A stretch of 64,000 nt of DNA from Hormiphora californensis. Taxonomy: Eukaryota; Ctenophora; Tentaculata; Cydippida; Pleurobrachiidae. This document shows positions 12,397 to 24,947 of this stretch, piece after piece. How positions within the stretch are numbered: position 1 is the stretch's first letter; every line of letters starts with the position of its first letter. The DNA lies in contig CM035361.1 of NCBI GenBank assembly GCA_020137815.1, positions 1,500,024 to 1,564,023 of the forward strand. The letters are read 5' to 3'. The notes under the pieces are model-generated. The model had not been told where the DNA came from. It made no database searches and saw only the letters and a program-made list of their open reading frames with translations. A program made the position numbers and the translations under genes.

Positions 12397-12480
12397 TAGG
12401 GGGGGGGCCGGCTGAAGTTTTTGAAGTTTGAAGTTTTCCACCCTACTTTTTGAGATTTTGAAGTTTTTGAAGTTGACTTC
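12397..12480 (+). repeat. Solo end of the poly-G/GAAGTTTTTGAAG element
   Basis: A G tract followed by 'ccggctgaagtttttgaagt' and related text. It is nearly the same as the left end of the element at 15409 and lies about 370 bp upstream of the BTB start codon. Confidence 0.75.
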
Positions 12481-12845
12481 CATTCTCCCTAACGTTCTCA
12501 CTTCTCAGACTGGAAATAACTGTGCTCAAACTACAATGATAAAGTTTATTGTACTTTCTTTCCCTAACTTCATTGTCTCAGTTGTCAATAAACTTCCATC
12601 AACTTAGCACCACCTGTCCTTGTGAGAGCAGCACACCATCTGTACAAGCTCAGTAATTCGCTCCCGAGTTGTAGCCCCGGTGCCGACTGCGGGGTTGCAA
12701 CCTCCATGCCTAATACGCGACCCATTACACTTAGCCCGTCGCCAGCTTCATTCTGTGCAAGTTTAATTTGAGCGGTTCACGTTTGAACGCATCACGTAGC
12801 TCGCACTGGAGGCTAATTATCTATATTTACAGCACATGACAGATC

Positions 12846-14414
12846 ATGGTAGCGGAGTGTACCCTACCAATGAACTTTGGCAGGCACCTTCTGGATCTGA
12901 AAGGAATTAACGACATTGAATTCACCTGTGCAAATGGTGAAGTTGTAATGGCAAGTTCGGGTTTAATGGCCTTAAACAGCGAACTGGTGTGTGACCTGGT
13001 GGGTAAACAGTTGGTGAAGGCTCTTGATCTGGAGGAGTTTAGTCGGGCATCTGTGTGTTGTCTCGTGGAGTCTTGCTACACAGGATCTGTAACTGTCACA
13101 CGGCAAAATTTCCGAGAGATCAACAAAGTGAGTGCCGTGTTCAAAGTACCATGGATGATACAGGAATGTCTGAAGTTCTATACCTCTCTCTGCTCCGGGT
13201 TGACATTTAAATCTTGTGACGTTACCTGGTTTTTATTTGAAGAAGCGGCCTACATCCTCAAGGAGAGAAACAGTAAGGAACTACAAGATGCTCTTTGCAC
13301 TGGATTATCCGGTTTACCAAATCTCCAGCTGGCTCTCGTCCAAGAATTCCTGGTTCGTGATCCGGTTCAGCTTTGGCCAGTGTGCACTGATCTTTGTTTG
13401 GCACTGGCAGGGAATGCAACACCAGCACTCTTCACAGGTCTCGTTGACATGATCGAGATCAGGCCCAAGCCTGTGAAGTTAAGTGAGGTGGAGAATAGGT
13501 TCTTGCAGACACAATCACTAACGGCATGCTTCCAAGAAGACCCGAGGGTTTACTCCAAGTTGATGAAAACGCTCCAAACATCTCTTTCAAAGGAGGATCT
13601 TGGGTCTCTGTGTGCTACATTCAATGAGGTTCTCTTCCTTGCTACTGGTGGATTTCCTGATGAGGCTACCGGATCTGAGACACTGCAACTTGAGAAACCG
13701 CAACTTGAGATTGTGTACCCGGTTGAAATTATTTCTGATCTTAATAAATGTACCACTTGGTTTGAAATTATCGTGCTAGTGAATAATCACCCTCGAATCC
13801 AATCGTGCAACCAGTTTTTAACCAGTCTAAAGCAGTGCGATATGTTAGCAGGAGTTAAACTTGAATTTGGTAGTGCTGCTGTGGTTACCAATGCACTGAA
13901 AGCAGCGATAAACAAAAGGAATCCTCGCTACTTTCTGGTGGAGTTTTTGACGCAGAAATCTAACTTAAATACGGCCCTAGAGAAGGTCAAAGGAAATACT
14001 GACTCGGAGAACTGCTTCTGTGTGTCGAAAAGTTGTGATGAGTTGGTCTTTGAGACAAAGAATATGGTCTTCCCGTTTGAGAAGTCACAAAACGTGTTCC
14101 TTGATTTATGTTCGGAAAACAATGTTAAATACCTGATTGGAATAAACGTTTCCGTTGTCATGAAGGATTCTACAAGTGCTCCTGTGATTACCATCAAGTT
14201 AATTACCGATAAATCACTGTTAAAAGCTCAACAAGGTGTTAAATTTCTCCAGGAGCCAGCTGTTTTGAAGCATCTTTGTGTCAGATTCCGAAGGGATATT
14301 TCAGGTGGACCTGAGCCGTACATAATCAACAAATTCCCGTTCGAAAAACCTGGCACTTATAAACTTTATATTTTCTGGCCACATTTCGAAAAACACGATT
14401 ATGGGCCATGTTAA
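12846..14414 (+). CDS. Intronless BTB-domain protein
   Basis: A single uninterrupted frame of 522 residues. Residues about 1-110 read as a BTB/POZ fold: IEFTCANGEVVMAS, later helices, then INKVSAVFKVPWMIQ in the place where BTB proteins have 'LL.AA..L.V..l...C..fl'. A BACK-like helical segment follows. I recognise no Kelch, MATH or zinc finger part, and the C-terminal 250 residues are unassigned. BTB proteins dimerise and often act as cullin-3 adaptors; that role is inference here. Lack of introns, in a window where other genes have many, suggests a retrocopy or a naturally intronless family. A 5' UTR acceptor ('tatatttacag') lies just upstream of the ATG. Confidence 0.85.
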   Translation: MVAECTLPMNFGRHLLDLKGINDIEFTCANGEVVMASSGLMALNSELVCDLVGKQLVKALDLEEFSRASVCCLVESCYTGSVTVTRQNFREINKVSAVFKVPWMIQECLKFYTSLCSGLTFKSCDVTWFLFEEAAYILKERNSKELQDALCTGLSGLPNLQLALVQEFLVRDPVQLWPVCTDLCLALAGNATPALFTGLVDMIEIRPKPVKLSEVENRFLQTQSLTACFQEDPRVYSKLMKTLQTSLSKEDLGSLCATFNEVLFLATGGFPDEATGSETLQLEKPQLEIVYPVEIISDLNKCTTWFEIIVLVNNHPRIQSCNQFLTSLKQCDMLAGVKLEFGSAAVVTNALKAAINKRNPRYFLVEFLTQKSNLNTALEKVKGNTDSENCFCVSKSCDELVFETKNMVFPFEKSQNVFLDLCSENNVKYLIGINVSVVMKDSTSAPVITIKLITDKSLLKAQQGVKFLQEPAVLKHLCVRFRRDISGGPEPYIINKFPFEKPGTYKLYIFWPHFEKHDYGPC

Positions 14415-14650
14415 ACACGGACAGCTGTATCAACAATAATAAACGACAAACGTTCATGCATGTGTAATCAATGATTACTAATGATTTGACTCAAAAACAT
14501 CAGCAACTTTTTATACCTTTTTTATATCTTTTAAGTCTTTTAAAGTTTAAGTTTTTTATACGTCATGGGGACGTCATGTGATAAATTAATGTTTGTTTCA
14601 AAATTATGTTCTCTAATTTTATCTTTGTTTTCAAAATTGCAACATTGCTT

Positions 14651-15359
14651 TTATGATTTATTTTTCTTCTTCTTCTTCTTCTTGGATGATACCCCCTTTG
14701 CCACCACTTCTTTACCGTTCACCGCTTCACAAGTTGGAGAAACAAGTTCTTTCACGTTGTTCTCATCAAACCTAAAATAAGTTTGTTTGATTGTGACATA
14801 ATTTGTGGGTCGGCCATGATGGGAGCTATTGCCTGTTAGTGTAACTAAAGGACATGACGCCACATATTTTCATTCTGTGAAAATTGAAAAAAAGGGAAAT
14901 TAGTCTGTTACTTACTTAATGACCCCGTTAGCATAGAGTAGGCACTCTTTGGCTTCATTGAACTTCCTATAAATTTCCTTCAGTATCTTCGTAGTCTTTT
15001 TCCCGATGTATTTCTCCTCAAATTCCCTGTGATCGTCGAATGATGACCTGTCATCCTTTTCCTCGAGACCTGTTGTAGGAGTGTGCTTGATTTATATTGC
15101 TCAAAATAATAATATTCTTGGGATTTAGTAATTTTGCATACTACATACTTACTTTGCTCGACCACGCCTGTGCGGGAAAAATAAACTCTAAAAAGGGTTT
15201 GAACAAAACAACTACCTGATTTGCTGATCCTAGACGATACTGCATTTTGGATATCATTAAAATTGTTATCAGCATCTTTCAGTGCATTAATCAGCTGACC
15301 ACGTTTTGGAAAGTATGATTTGCTTCTGACCAAGTAGTCGAAAAATAGCTCCCATGCAT
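14651..15359 (-). CDS. Last three exons of an unrecognised lysine-tailed protein (partial)
   Basis: Exons on the minus strand are 15359-15216, 15069-14916 and 14771-14651 (TAA). Splice sites are GT-AG and phases agree (1, then 2). The encoded segment is mostly helical and charged: AWELFFDYLVRSKSYFPKRG, then LINALKDADNNFNDIQNAV, EFEEKYIGKKTTKILKEIYR and FNEAKECLLYANGVIK. It ends in a run of seven lysines followed by NKS. No family is recognised. The gene converges on the BTB gene, with stop codons about 240 bp apart. Upstream exons should lie to the right of 15359, but the next 3 kb is transposon sequence and I could not find them. The gene may be broken by the element at 15409. Confidence 0.6.
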
Positions 15360-15408
15360 CTGAAAAGAATTTTGTGGGATTCTATTCTATTAAATACTCA
15401 TGATATTT

Positions 15409-16036
15409 GAGGGGGGGGGGGGCGGCTGAAGTTTTTGAAGTTTGAAGTTTTCCACCCTACTTTTTGAGTTTTTGAAGTTTTTGAAGTTGACTTCAAAAAC
15501 TTCAAAAAGTCTAAACTACTTTTATATGCTATCAGTGACTATTATTACACTTGTTTAGGTTAGTTTTATTCTTAATACATATTGTGGCAAAGTTATCCGT
15601 CCTTGTCTGCCCTTTTTCTACCACAAATTAGGATATTTACGATGATTCCTAGCCATGAAATCCATGGCACAATTTGGTGTAAAAAATTTAAATTTTTTGT
15701 AAAAACAGATTTCATTTTCATTCTATAACTCAAAAAGTTGCCTAGAAAATGCTAAGAAAGTGCTTAAAAATTATAAAGTAAATTTTCAAATTTTTTTTGG
15801 GCCACACCCTTTTTGCCAGTTTCACAAAATGCAAATTTTTTATTAAGGGAGTAGTGAAAAAAATATGGACACCAAAATCATCAGCGGCCTCGAGTTTATA
15901 TAAGAGTTATGAAGCAACATAGGGCCTATCTCCAACGGTTTAGGAGATATGAGTTTTTGAAGTTTTTGAAGTTTTTGAAGTTTTCCACCCTAAGTTTCTC
16001 CTAAACTTCAAAAACTTCAGCCGGCCCCCCCCCCCC
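15409..16036. mobile_element. Inverted-repeat element with poly-G ends
   Basis: Left end: G tract then 'cggctgaagtttttgaagt'. Right end: the inverted counterpart 'aacttcaaaaacttcagccg' followed by a C tract at 16020-16036. The arms are about 90 bp and internally repetitive (GAAGTTTTT units). No frame inside. It sits in the intron upstream of the lysine-tailed exons. Confidence 0.75.
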
Positions 16037-16054
16037 CCAAATAGGGATCCCTAA

Positions 16055-16329
16055 TAAAGTCCGATTTTTAATAATGCGAACCGGGGGCGCGCAAAAAACT
16101 TTCCTACGCACCGTGGGAAAGTTTTTCTCCGTTTGTTTCGATCATATCTCTGGCTCCTGATATGATAAAGACCTGATCTTGGTTGCATTGAAAAGGTCTT
16201 AAAATTATCTTTCTGATACTTCCGGGATCAAGTCTTGAGATTGTCAGAAACAGAATTTAGCACGCGCAAATGGAATTAAGTGGAATTAAGTGCGCGCCCC
16301 CCGTTCACATTATTAAAAATCGGACTTTA
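16055..16329. mobile_element. MITE of about 275 bp with 'TAAAGTCCGATTTTTAATAA' ends
   Basis: The left end TAAAGTCCGATTTTTAATAA is inverted at the right end, and the inner parts of both arms carry GCGCGC and C/G runs. No coding frame. Confidence 0.75.
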
Positions 16330-18630
16330 AAGTTGTGACTTGTCACTGTAGTCTTGCGGAGGTGCAGTTGTGACTTGTCACCGCATGTGCGCGTACCAAA
16401 ACGCACGTGGTTCCCACTGCGCATAGCTGCGGCGCGGCGTAAACCATGCGGTGACAAGTTACAATCGCGCATTTTGAAGCCGCACCGCCACGGGAACCAC
16501 ATGTTTGGTGACAAGTTTTCGAGTTGATCCCGGAGTTGATGTGTGAGGAGTTGTACTATTGTACTATTGTGATAAAAGGAATTCGTTGAATTTTTAGAGT
16601 TAGTAGGGACTAGGGAGTCAGGAGGTTGTTTGTGTGTCTGGTGGTCAGTTTAATACTTTCCGTATTGTTCTAGAAAGAGGAGACTTGGAGACTCGAGTTG
16701 ATTGGTTTCTTTTTATGTGACGGATCCCCAGAACTCGGTAAAAAAAGAGCCTGGGCTAAAAAATCAAAAAATCAACAACAAAAAAAAGAAAAGAAAAGAA
16801 AAGAAAAAAAAAGAAAAAAAAAAAAAGAAAAAAAGAAGAGGCAATAAAAAGAAGAAAAAAGGAAAAAAAGCCCACCCTCCCCCTCCCTGCAGACTTACTT
16901 TGACAATGACAGTAGATTAACACTCGATATGAACAATAAACGACCCACACCATGGTATGGCGCTGTGTATTGTCAAGTACTAGACTTTCCAATACACAGA
17001 GCCAGCCTGCATACGGAGGTTCCGACTGACAATTAAATCACCACCTCCGGTGCAAAATATTTTCAGGTGTAAAGGACGATAGGATGGGCTTAATCACAAA
17101 TCGTGACAATATCATGAGCTGAACTCTTAGACAGAGGATTGAGTAGGGCAAGTAATTATATGTAGTTTCAATCCTTGACCCCCTTTAGTAGTGTCTAGAG
17201 ATATTAGTTATACTAGACAGTAAACTGTCCATTAACACGTAACCTAAACACCCGCAAGCGGGCCGTTTCTCTCCCCTTTTTCAGTAATTAGGTCATTCAA
17301 GTTTCCTCAAGTTTCGAGTTTCCTGGTAATCCGAGATCAAGCATCATCCTGGGTACAGTTGAAAGTACGGGGGACACGCTAGCATTATTTAGTGGCGACT
17401 AGGGAGACTAGATAATGGATGTGCAAGGGAGTCATGAATGGGTGGCCAAAACTGTGACGAAATTTATATGAACTGATCCCGTTTCATAGACAATTACAAA
17501 CGGTGTCATGTTATTTAATCAGAGGTTTAAATTGCGAACTATGACATAAGTGTGAGGTGAAGTATGTGTGTATGCGTGTTTTTAACTAACTTATTAACTA
17601 CTAACTTATTAACTAATTATCTAATGCATGAAGATCTGGACTCTAATAGTTATATAAAATGTATATACAAGGACTTAATTGACAACAGACATTATTTATT
17701 CTAATTGGTTTCTCGAATTGTGAGTATTGGAGCCTCCTTCGAATGGCCTGGGCCTATACACAAGTTGTATGTGTTACCGAGCGATTCGAAGTAGGCTTCA
17801 CCGCTTTAGAAAGTCGTTAGTTTTGCCTGTGTGTGATTTAGCATATGTTTTTACACCTCTCTATCATTGCAGGGTATGGGCCAAACAAAACCAATCACTT
17901 TTCAACACTTTAGGGCTGTTGGTTCCTGAATGAGTGGAATGAACTACCAAAACTTAAAAATGAACTTTCAGTTTTGACCTTGATTATTCTTGTGAGCAAA
18001 GATCTTTGCTTATCCAATGTTCACCCAAATTTTTAAAAAGATTGAACAAAAGGTAGCCGTGATACAGCTGATTAAAAGTCGCAGGAAGAGCCAAAATCAT
18101 GCATGTGCATTTTCTCAACTGCCATGTGACCTGGTGCTTCAATTTGATTTTCATGGTGCTCATTGGAAAGATAAATTCAACCCATACAAAATGGCTTACT
18201 CTCGGTAAATTAGAGTCCTTAATTCATTAATGAACGTGTAGAAAGTTCATGAATGAAAAATGAACTTTTGAATAAAAAACTCATAATTTGCAAAAAGTTA
18301 CCAAGGAATTGTTCCAGCATGTTCCCGTAGTTTGTTTTTGCACAACTATCACCGTTTCGGAGGTACAGCTCGTCCCCCGGCCTCATAATTTATGGGCCAC
18401 CTTGTATGTAAGTGCTCTTCTAGCAGTAGACTACAAAGCGGAATATTAAATATTTGTATGATGATGATGATGAAGTCACAACTTTATTAGGGATCCCTAT
18501 TGTGTCGTGACCACGTTTTTCAAACTTAAATTTTTCCGTTTGTCTTCTCTCACGACTCACCGCCGTCTGTACGATTTAAGTTCAGAATGATGACCCTTTA
18601 TTATATTACCGACCTAATTAAAGTAGCAAA
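16330..18630. other. Intergenic region upstream of hnRNP L
   Basis: 16330-16520 has several direct and inverted copies of 'gtgacttgtcac'/'ggtgacaagtt'. 16780-16870 is an A-rich low-complexity run. 'agggatccctaataaagt' at 16043 recurs inverted at 18481. No exon is supported. The final 100 bp should contain the hnRNP L promoter and 5' UTR. Confidence 0.4.
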
Positions 18631-21600
18631 ATGCCATTTGGTGACCGTGGTGCCCCAGATTACAAGAGGCGGAGGGAGGAATTCAACCGATCACCTCCCC
18701 GAAACCGTGGAATGGACGAGGGATCGCGTGTCATACAACTGTCCCATGTGAATGAGCTGACTGAGGGCGATATAAGATCTGCCATGGAACCATTTGGGCA
18801 AATCAGGTACACCACTTTAGAGAAACAAGTTATGTGAAATCTCCGAGGGGTTAAAAATAAAAACTCCATTTTGCGAGTTTCATCAACTTGACATAACTCA
18901 CAAAATAAACAGTGGTAATGACAAAACTGTTTTTAACACACCCCTTTATTCTAGAGGTGTCGCATCTCCTTCCCCCGATATCTACTTCGTGGAATTTGGT
19001 AGTCTGGATCAGAGCCATTCCTTTATGGGCCATGTTGATACACACGGGTTCCTTATCAGATTCACTAAAGTGGACTTCACATTTGGACCTGCTTCTGATA
19101 TACCCAGGTACTAACGGAGATGTATTCACTACTGTTCTTTGTTTCCAGATGGGGTCTAAAAAGTCACCTTTGAGATCTGGTCTGCACTCTCAAAGATCCA
19201 GATCAAATGAACATTATAAAACTGCAGTTTAACAGATCTATTATTACTGTCTCATCCCCCCTCAGTTGCATGGGAGCTCTGTCTGGTAGAGGCGTGGGTG
19301 GATCACAGGGTGCTAACCATGTTCTAGCTGTAAATGTTCTGAAACCACTCTACCCTATCACAACGGTAAATATTATAGCTGTTACAACTGATAACTTGAA
19401 TTTGTTCCTTCCAGGAACCGACCGAATCAGGAAATACTGGTCCCTGACAGCCTGATACCCAGTCACGTGGCCTAAATAACGAGTTCTGATTGGTTGTTTA
19501 CCTGTGTCGGTCGGTTCTTAGTTCCTTCTTTATCTCATTTCAACCGTTATTTCTCCTATCGGTTGTTGCAATCCTTCCATCAACTCATTATCCCTTATTA
19601 GGAAGTGCTCCACACGATCGCCTCCCCACACGGTAAAATACTGAGGATCGTCATTCACAACAGGAATGAGACTAAGATCGAGTCCCTAGTGGAGTTTGAA
19701 GATGTTCAGGGAGCTGAGAGGTTGGTGTTCTTCTGATGTTACTTTGTACATGGTGGCATTGATAACTTAACTAAATTTATGACGTTGCCCTCGAAGTATT
19801 GTTTTTTCTTGTCTTGTTAACTTGTTTTATTGCTCAGGTGCAAGAGAGCTATTAGCGGTGCTGATATTTATGCTGGATGCTGTACCTTGGACGTAGAGTT
19901 CTCAACGGTTAGTGTGTTTTTAAAACAGTCAAAAAATTCTCAAGTTCAGATAAATAAAAGATGGGTGCCGTAGTCGTGACTTCACTCCTTCCCCCAGGCC
20001 CAGTCCCTGAATGTCTTTAAAAACGATGATGACACCTATGATTACACGGATATCAATCCCACTATTGCAGCTGGTAATTAATTAACTAATTAGCTAATTA
20101 ATTAGATAATAAGCTAATTAATTAGATAATTAGAGTGGTGCATGATTTAGTATTGTTAGCTGGCATTATTTTCCCATTTTGTAACTTTGCTTCCCTCATT
20201 TTCAGTGGGATCGCTCCTAACTCTCCTCTCTACTAAAGGGCATATTTTGACACAAAGGCCCATTTTAAACCAATTCAAAATGGAATGCAAATGCTAACTT
20301 AGTTATACAATGCAATGTAAGATCTTACACTTGATATATTTTACTACCGGTTTGAAAACTCCCATAAAATTCACAAGCATGGCTCGAAATGCAGCGAAAT
20401 GTAAAAACGTGCCTAACTCGATTATGAAACGGTGCCTTTGAATACGGCGAAAAAACAAATTTACTTTTTCTCATCACGATGAATAACTTGTTGTTGTCCA
20501 TGAGGCTAGCGAATTATCGACAATTCAAACGTCAGTAGAGTTTCATTCTCTGAAATCTGAATGTAAGAAGTCTACTTATGATTTAGCAATACAGAGAATT
20601 CGGGTGCAGGGTGATACGATGTAGTGCTTGAAGCATAAAATCTTGTACAGGGCTGAGGCTGTTTTTTGCCAAATAAAAAGTATGCCGAAGTATAAATGAA
20701 ACGTTAAATCCTAGTAACAAAACACGTTTTAACGTTGATATAAACTCTCTTCGAGAGTCCCAACATACGAAAGCAACAAACGATTGTTGGAACCATTTTC
20801 GCTTAATGAATATCGCACACGAACACAATTATTAGGTTGTCCCAGAAAGAATGTCGTGTCCCGTTTTCTCGAAGCTGGCCCATCGATTTCGATTTAAAAC
20901 TTTTCTAGCTTGTTCATTGAACCCTTGACTCTATAAAACAAGTGTCTATTTTGAAAAAATTGATTTTCGACGCACCCTGGCGGACCCGGAAACAAGCGAG
21001 CTAAAATTTCCGCTGAACGAGAAATATGCGCATGTTGAAAACACTGCTGTAATTTTTCTTGTGAGTGTCTGTAAGATATTACACTACCCCAAGCTTGTTT
21101 ATTGGACAATTCTCTATCGTTTGAGTGGTGGATGAAGAGTCTTCATTGAAGACACAGGTCAGAATTGTTGCTGAGCTATGGAGCTCTGAAAATTTTTGGT
21201 CAAAATCTGAAATTTCCACTTCCGGGCCACTTCAGGGTTCATCGGATTGGTGTATTGACATTCTTTTTGCAGCATTGAATAGTCCCGACTAAGCTTTTAG
21301 TCATAGTGATGTTGGCGATTTAATTTGGTAATGTTTGAAGATGAAATTTGGAAGTTTTTGAAAGTCGCCTAAAAACAGGTCAAAAACAGGGGTTAAATTT
21401 TGGATTTTTTCGCTTTTACACGGTATATTAGCTTTACCTGACGCTTCCACAGGTTGCGTCGAAACTAAAATCGCATAGGTTCCTTAACGTTGGACAATTT
21501 GCTATCGTTTGGTGCTATTTGGAGTTCTAAAAACTCAAATGGCTTTATTTCAGAGACGTTTTAAGATATGCAAAACCTCCGTTCAGCGGCACCTCGACTT

Positions 21601-24600
21601 TTGGTTTCAAAATACCGAATTACGAACGAATGAAATGAGCATTTGAAATTTTGGACACGTTCCTGAGTTAGGAATCGTCATATTGACAAGATAGAACTGG
21701 TTAGAAGTCTCTAACGCATGTATTTCTCCTAAAAATCGGTACACGACATTCTTTCTGGGACAACCTAATATAATTCGATGCCAATATCAATTATCAGTAT
21801 TATTTCCATTTCGCTAACTATTATAAACAACTGAATATATTTGAGGTTGAAACTAAAAGTGAACCTCATGTCAATCGACCAATTATAATGTCAAACATAA
21901 GAAACCAAATGACGATCAACAGACAAACCAGACAATTAAACTAACATTTCAGCAATGATTTACCTAAAAAGAGCGGAAAAATAACATGAAAGTGGGTAAG
22001 AAACACCAATCTGCAATCGGAAAAGAGGATAATTTACCATCTTAATTCTTTAAAACGAGGAAAATGAGGAATCTATTTGAGGAATTTTTCAATTCTTGCT
22101 GTGCAAGAGTAGACTGGAAAGCAAGGAAACATGTGTGCTTTTTGTTAGCAAATCCTGGAAGCCGAACGCAAGGAATTTTCCAAATAATGACTAAAAAGGA
22201 TAAAACTTCTATCAAGATAAAAAGGTCCCAATTCAAAACGAGATTGCAAATAAAAAATAAAACCTCTCCGATTGAACTGGTGGTGTGGTGTGGTGTCTCC
22301 GTTACTGCTGGCGAAGGTATCTCTTTACTAGAGGACGGGTAAGCTTATACTGACAAACACTGAGACGTACAAACAAACTTTTCAACTGACATACCGTAGC
22401 TAATATTTCCATTCCGAAATGTATTTTCTATTGACTCTGATATCCTCCTTTTTCTTCCTAACTAGGAGGTGGTGGTAATAGAAAGAGATCTGCACCCGAG
22501 GAGAGAGGATATAATGAGGATAGAGGGTACAATGGACCTCGGGGAAACGGTAATAACACATTTTACAAACCTTGGTTTTATACTTAACAAGTTTTTTGGA
22601 ATGTATTTATCGCACCCCTGCTAGTTCATATAATAAGGTTCAAATTCTTGGAATTTGATCCCCAACTCCCAATTAATTACCAACAAGAAACCAAATCCGA
22701 ATAGTTATCTTTGCAGATCGGAGAAGTATGGATGATGGAATGAGGGGAGGTAGAGGTGGAATGAGGGGAAGAGGACGGGGACGACACAACTCTGGAGGTG
22801 GTGGACCCTCTCACGGAGGAGGTGGTGGTGGAGATCAGTGTGAGTAGTAGATGTTGTTACTTTTGGGGGGATGTGAGTGTTGCAATTGTTTGGCTTGTCT
22901 AGTGTTTCCAGTTTCCTGTTTTGTGTGTTATACCCAGCCCTCCTTTTATTTCATTCACTCCATAGCATATTCTGGGAGGTATGAAACACAAATCATTACC
23001 AAATATGGTACACTTCCAAATCCCAATATCAATGGTAACATATTTGGTAACATCCCCTCTCCTCCCCCAGGGTACAATGATGATGCCCCTGCCCCTGTTG
23101 TACTAATGGTACATGGTCTGGAGCCCAAGATGAACCCCATGAGGCTGTTTAACATTCTCTGTATGTACGGAGATGTCAATAAGGTATTTTACCCATTATT
23201 AGTTCTTCGAAATGACATAATTTTAGTTTTCACATCTTTTTTGCATTTTACACGCCAGTTTTCAGCCATGAACAAGTATTCTTCATATATTGAGACAACT
23301 CGAATTGATTTCTCCGAATCAATTCCACTAACCAGCTGTCAGTAACAAAACTCCCTCCACAGATCAAGTTCCTGATGACAAAGAAGGGTATTGCTATGGT
23401 AGAGATGAAGGATATAAAGGCTGCAGAGAACGTGTTGAGATATGTTAATAGAATGAACGTGTTTGGGTCTCAACTCAACGTAAGAACTGTCTCTTGTTTC
23501 TTAGCCAGTTTCTCGCTCAATTTTATGATTCTTATCCATCTATTTTCTATCCTCACTTGTACTTTTAATGTCGAAACTAAACAACAATCCAGACCCCATT
23601 GCTAAGCTCTAACCTATTTCTAATACACATCGTTCTGTCCAGGTGTCCCACTCTAAGCACAGGGAGGTAGTTATTTATGGACCTCCTGGTGTACTGGATG
23701 ATGGCTCTGAGGCAGTTCAGGTCTTCATCCGATCCAGATATCTCCGGTATGTAGACACTAAGATATATTAGGAACAAGCATGTTATATTCTTCTTCTTTT
23801 CGCATTTGTTTGGCCTCTTTTGGAAGAGACTCCGGACTACTTCACATTTGTGTTTTAGTTTTTCACTTCTTCTCCCCCAGGTATGCGACCCCCCAGAAAG
23901 CTGCCAAGAACAGGCAAGTGGAGGCTACCAAGGTGCTACACTTCTTCGCTCTACCCCTCGAATTTGATGAGGTATGTTGTTCAGAACCCCCTATTAGGGC
24001 CCCTAATTAAGGGGGTGACTGGGAACTGGGAAGTAATTCCTCTTTTAGGAGGGAGGTAGTCTTGTGTTTGTAACTAAATTAAAACTATAATATCTGATTA
24101 GCTGAATGAAACAACAGTTTGCTATTTGTTTGTAATACCCCCTCTTCTTATTTAGGACTTCCTGCTGAAGCTACTGGAAGATAAGGGTTGCCCTACTCCT
24201 ACTTCCATTTCCATGCACAAATCTGAAGTCTGCTCTGCAGGTAAGAACACTGCATTTCTTTGAGACAGCACCCTTTTTTACCAACACCCTTCTCATTTGT
24301 TCAATCCCCCAGTCCTGCCATTATTTTGATCCCCATCCACTCCTCTCAGGTCTACTAGAGTTTGAGAACGCCGATGAGGCCACAGATACAGTTGCTATTG
24401 CCAACCATCTCCAAGGAAACCACAATGGTATCAGGTGAGAGTCATCCCTTCTATAACTATTATGTGTGCGTAGTGCGTATGAGTTCTAGATATTTCCAGC
24501 AGTTTACTTTCATAAAGTTACATTCCCGTCTCCCATCCACTGACTTTTGTATATCTCTGATTCTTCCCCAAGTTCTTATCTCACACGAGCCTCCCTCCCA

Positions 24601-24719
24601 GGTACATCCTGAAACTGGCCTTCACGGGCAAGAAGAGTATGCCAACTGGAGACAAACCCAACAGCAATAACGGAGCTTCAGCCACTTCCGGTGGTGATGG
24701 AGGAAGCAAGGACGATTGA
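18631..24719 (+). CDS. HNRNPL: hnRNP L / hnRNP L-like splicing regulator, complete
   Basis: Fifteen exons: 18631-18806, 18955-19107, 19266-19365, 19602-19720, 19838-19907, 19998-20073, 22466-22549, 22717-22839, 23071-23183, 23363-23479, 23643-23746, 23881-23971, 24156-24240, 24350-24434 and 24602-24719. Every junction is GT-AG and phase-consistent, giving 537 residues (human HNRNPL about 589). It has four RRMs: 33-108, 125-207 (VLHTIASPHGKILRIVIHNR, SGADIYAGCCTLDVEF), 307-385 (VLMVHGLEPKMNPMRLFN) and 420-510 (KVLHFFALPLEFDE). A Gly/Arg-rich RGG linker spans 231-300. The order and wording match the hnRNP L family, which binds CA-rich RNA in the nucleus and controls alternative splicing. Intron 3 holds an M1 MITE and intron 6 a mariner-like element. 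Confidence 0.96.
19412..19518. mobile_element. M1 MITE, copy 2 (in hnRNP L intron 3)
   Basis: Inverted orientation relative to the copy at 11418. It starts CAGGAACCGACCGAATCAGG and ends near 'tcggtcggttctt'. The interior matches copy 1 closely. Confidence 0.85.
20832..21768. mobile_element. Non-autonomous mariner-like element
   Basis: A 937-bp element with terminal inverted repeats starting TTAGGTTGTCCCAGAAAGAA, flanked by TA at 20830-20831 and 21769-21770. Termini of the type TTAGGTTG are typical of mariner elements. No transposase frame with a D,D motif is visible. It lies in hnRNP L intron 6, the largest intron of that gene. Confidence 0.88.
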
Positions 24720-24947
24720 GAGAGAGAAAAGAGAGAAAAGAGAGAGAGAGAGAGAGAAAGACTGCAATTAGCAGATAATATGTATGTGTGTGCTGAGTGT
24801 TGTGTGTGTTTTATTTTATCTGAATTTTAATCTCTTAAGATTTTTGTTCTATTTTTTGCCACAAGCTAAAGAGAACCTAATTTTCTGCAATGCTCTAGAA
24901 ATATTGAAATTTTTAGTTTTTTTGGTGTACGGTATCGTGGAAATTTT

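Noticed and set aside
12660-12750. tRNA-like sequence on the minus strand ('taagtgtaatgggtcgcg' then 'ggttgcaacccc')
   Set aside because: The acceptor and anticodon stems do not close convincingly. It might be a tRNA-derived SINE remnant.
16702-16992. Lys-rich and Phe-rich frames
   Set aside because: Translation of an A-rich low-complexity run.
19135-19236. Possible extra exon between hnRNP L exons 2 and 3
   Set aside because: Including it breaks phase with an early stop, and exons 2 and 3 join in frame without it. It could be a poison exon, but no clear donor is present.
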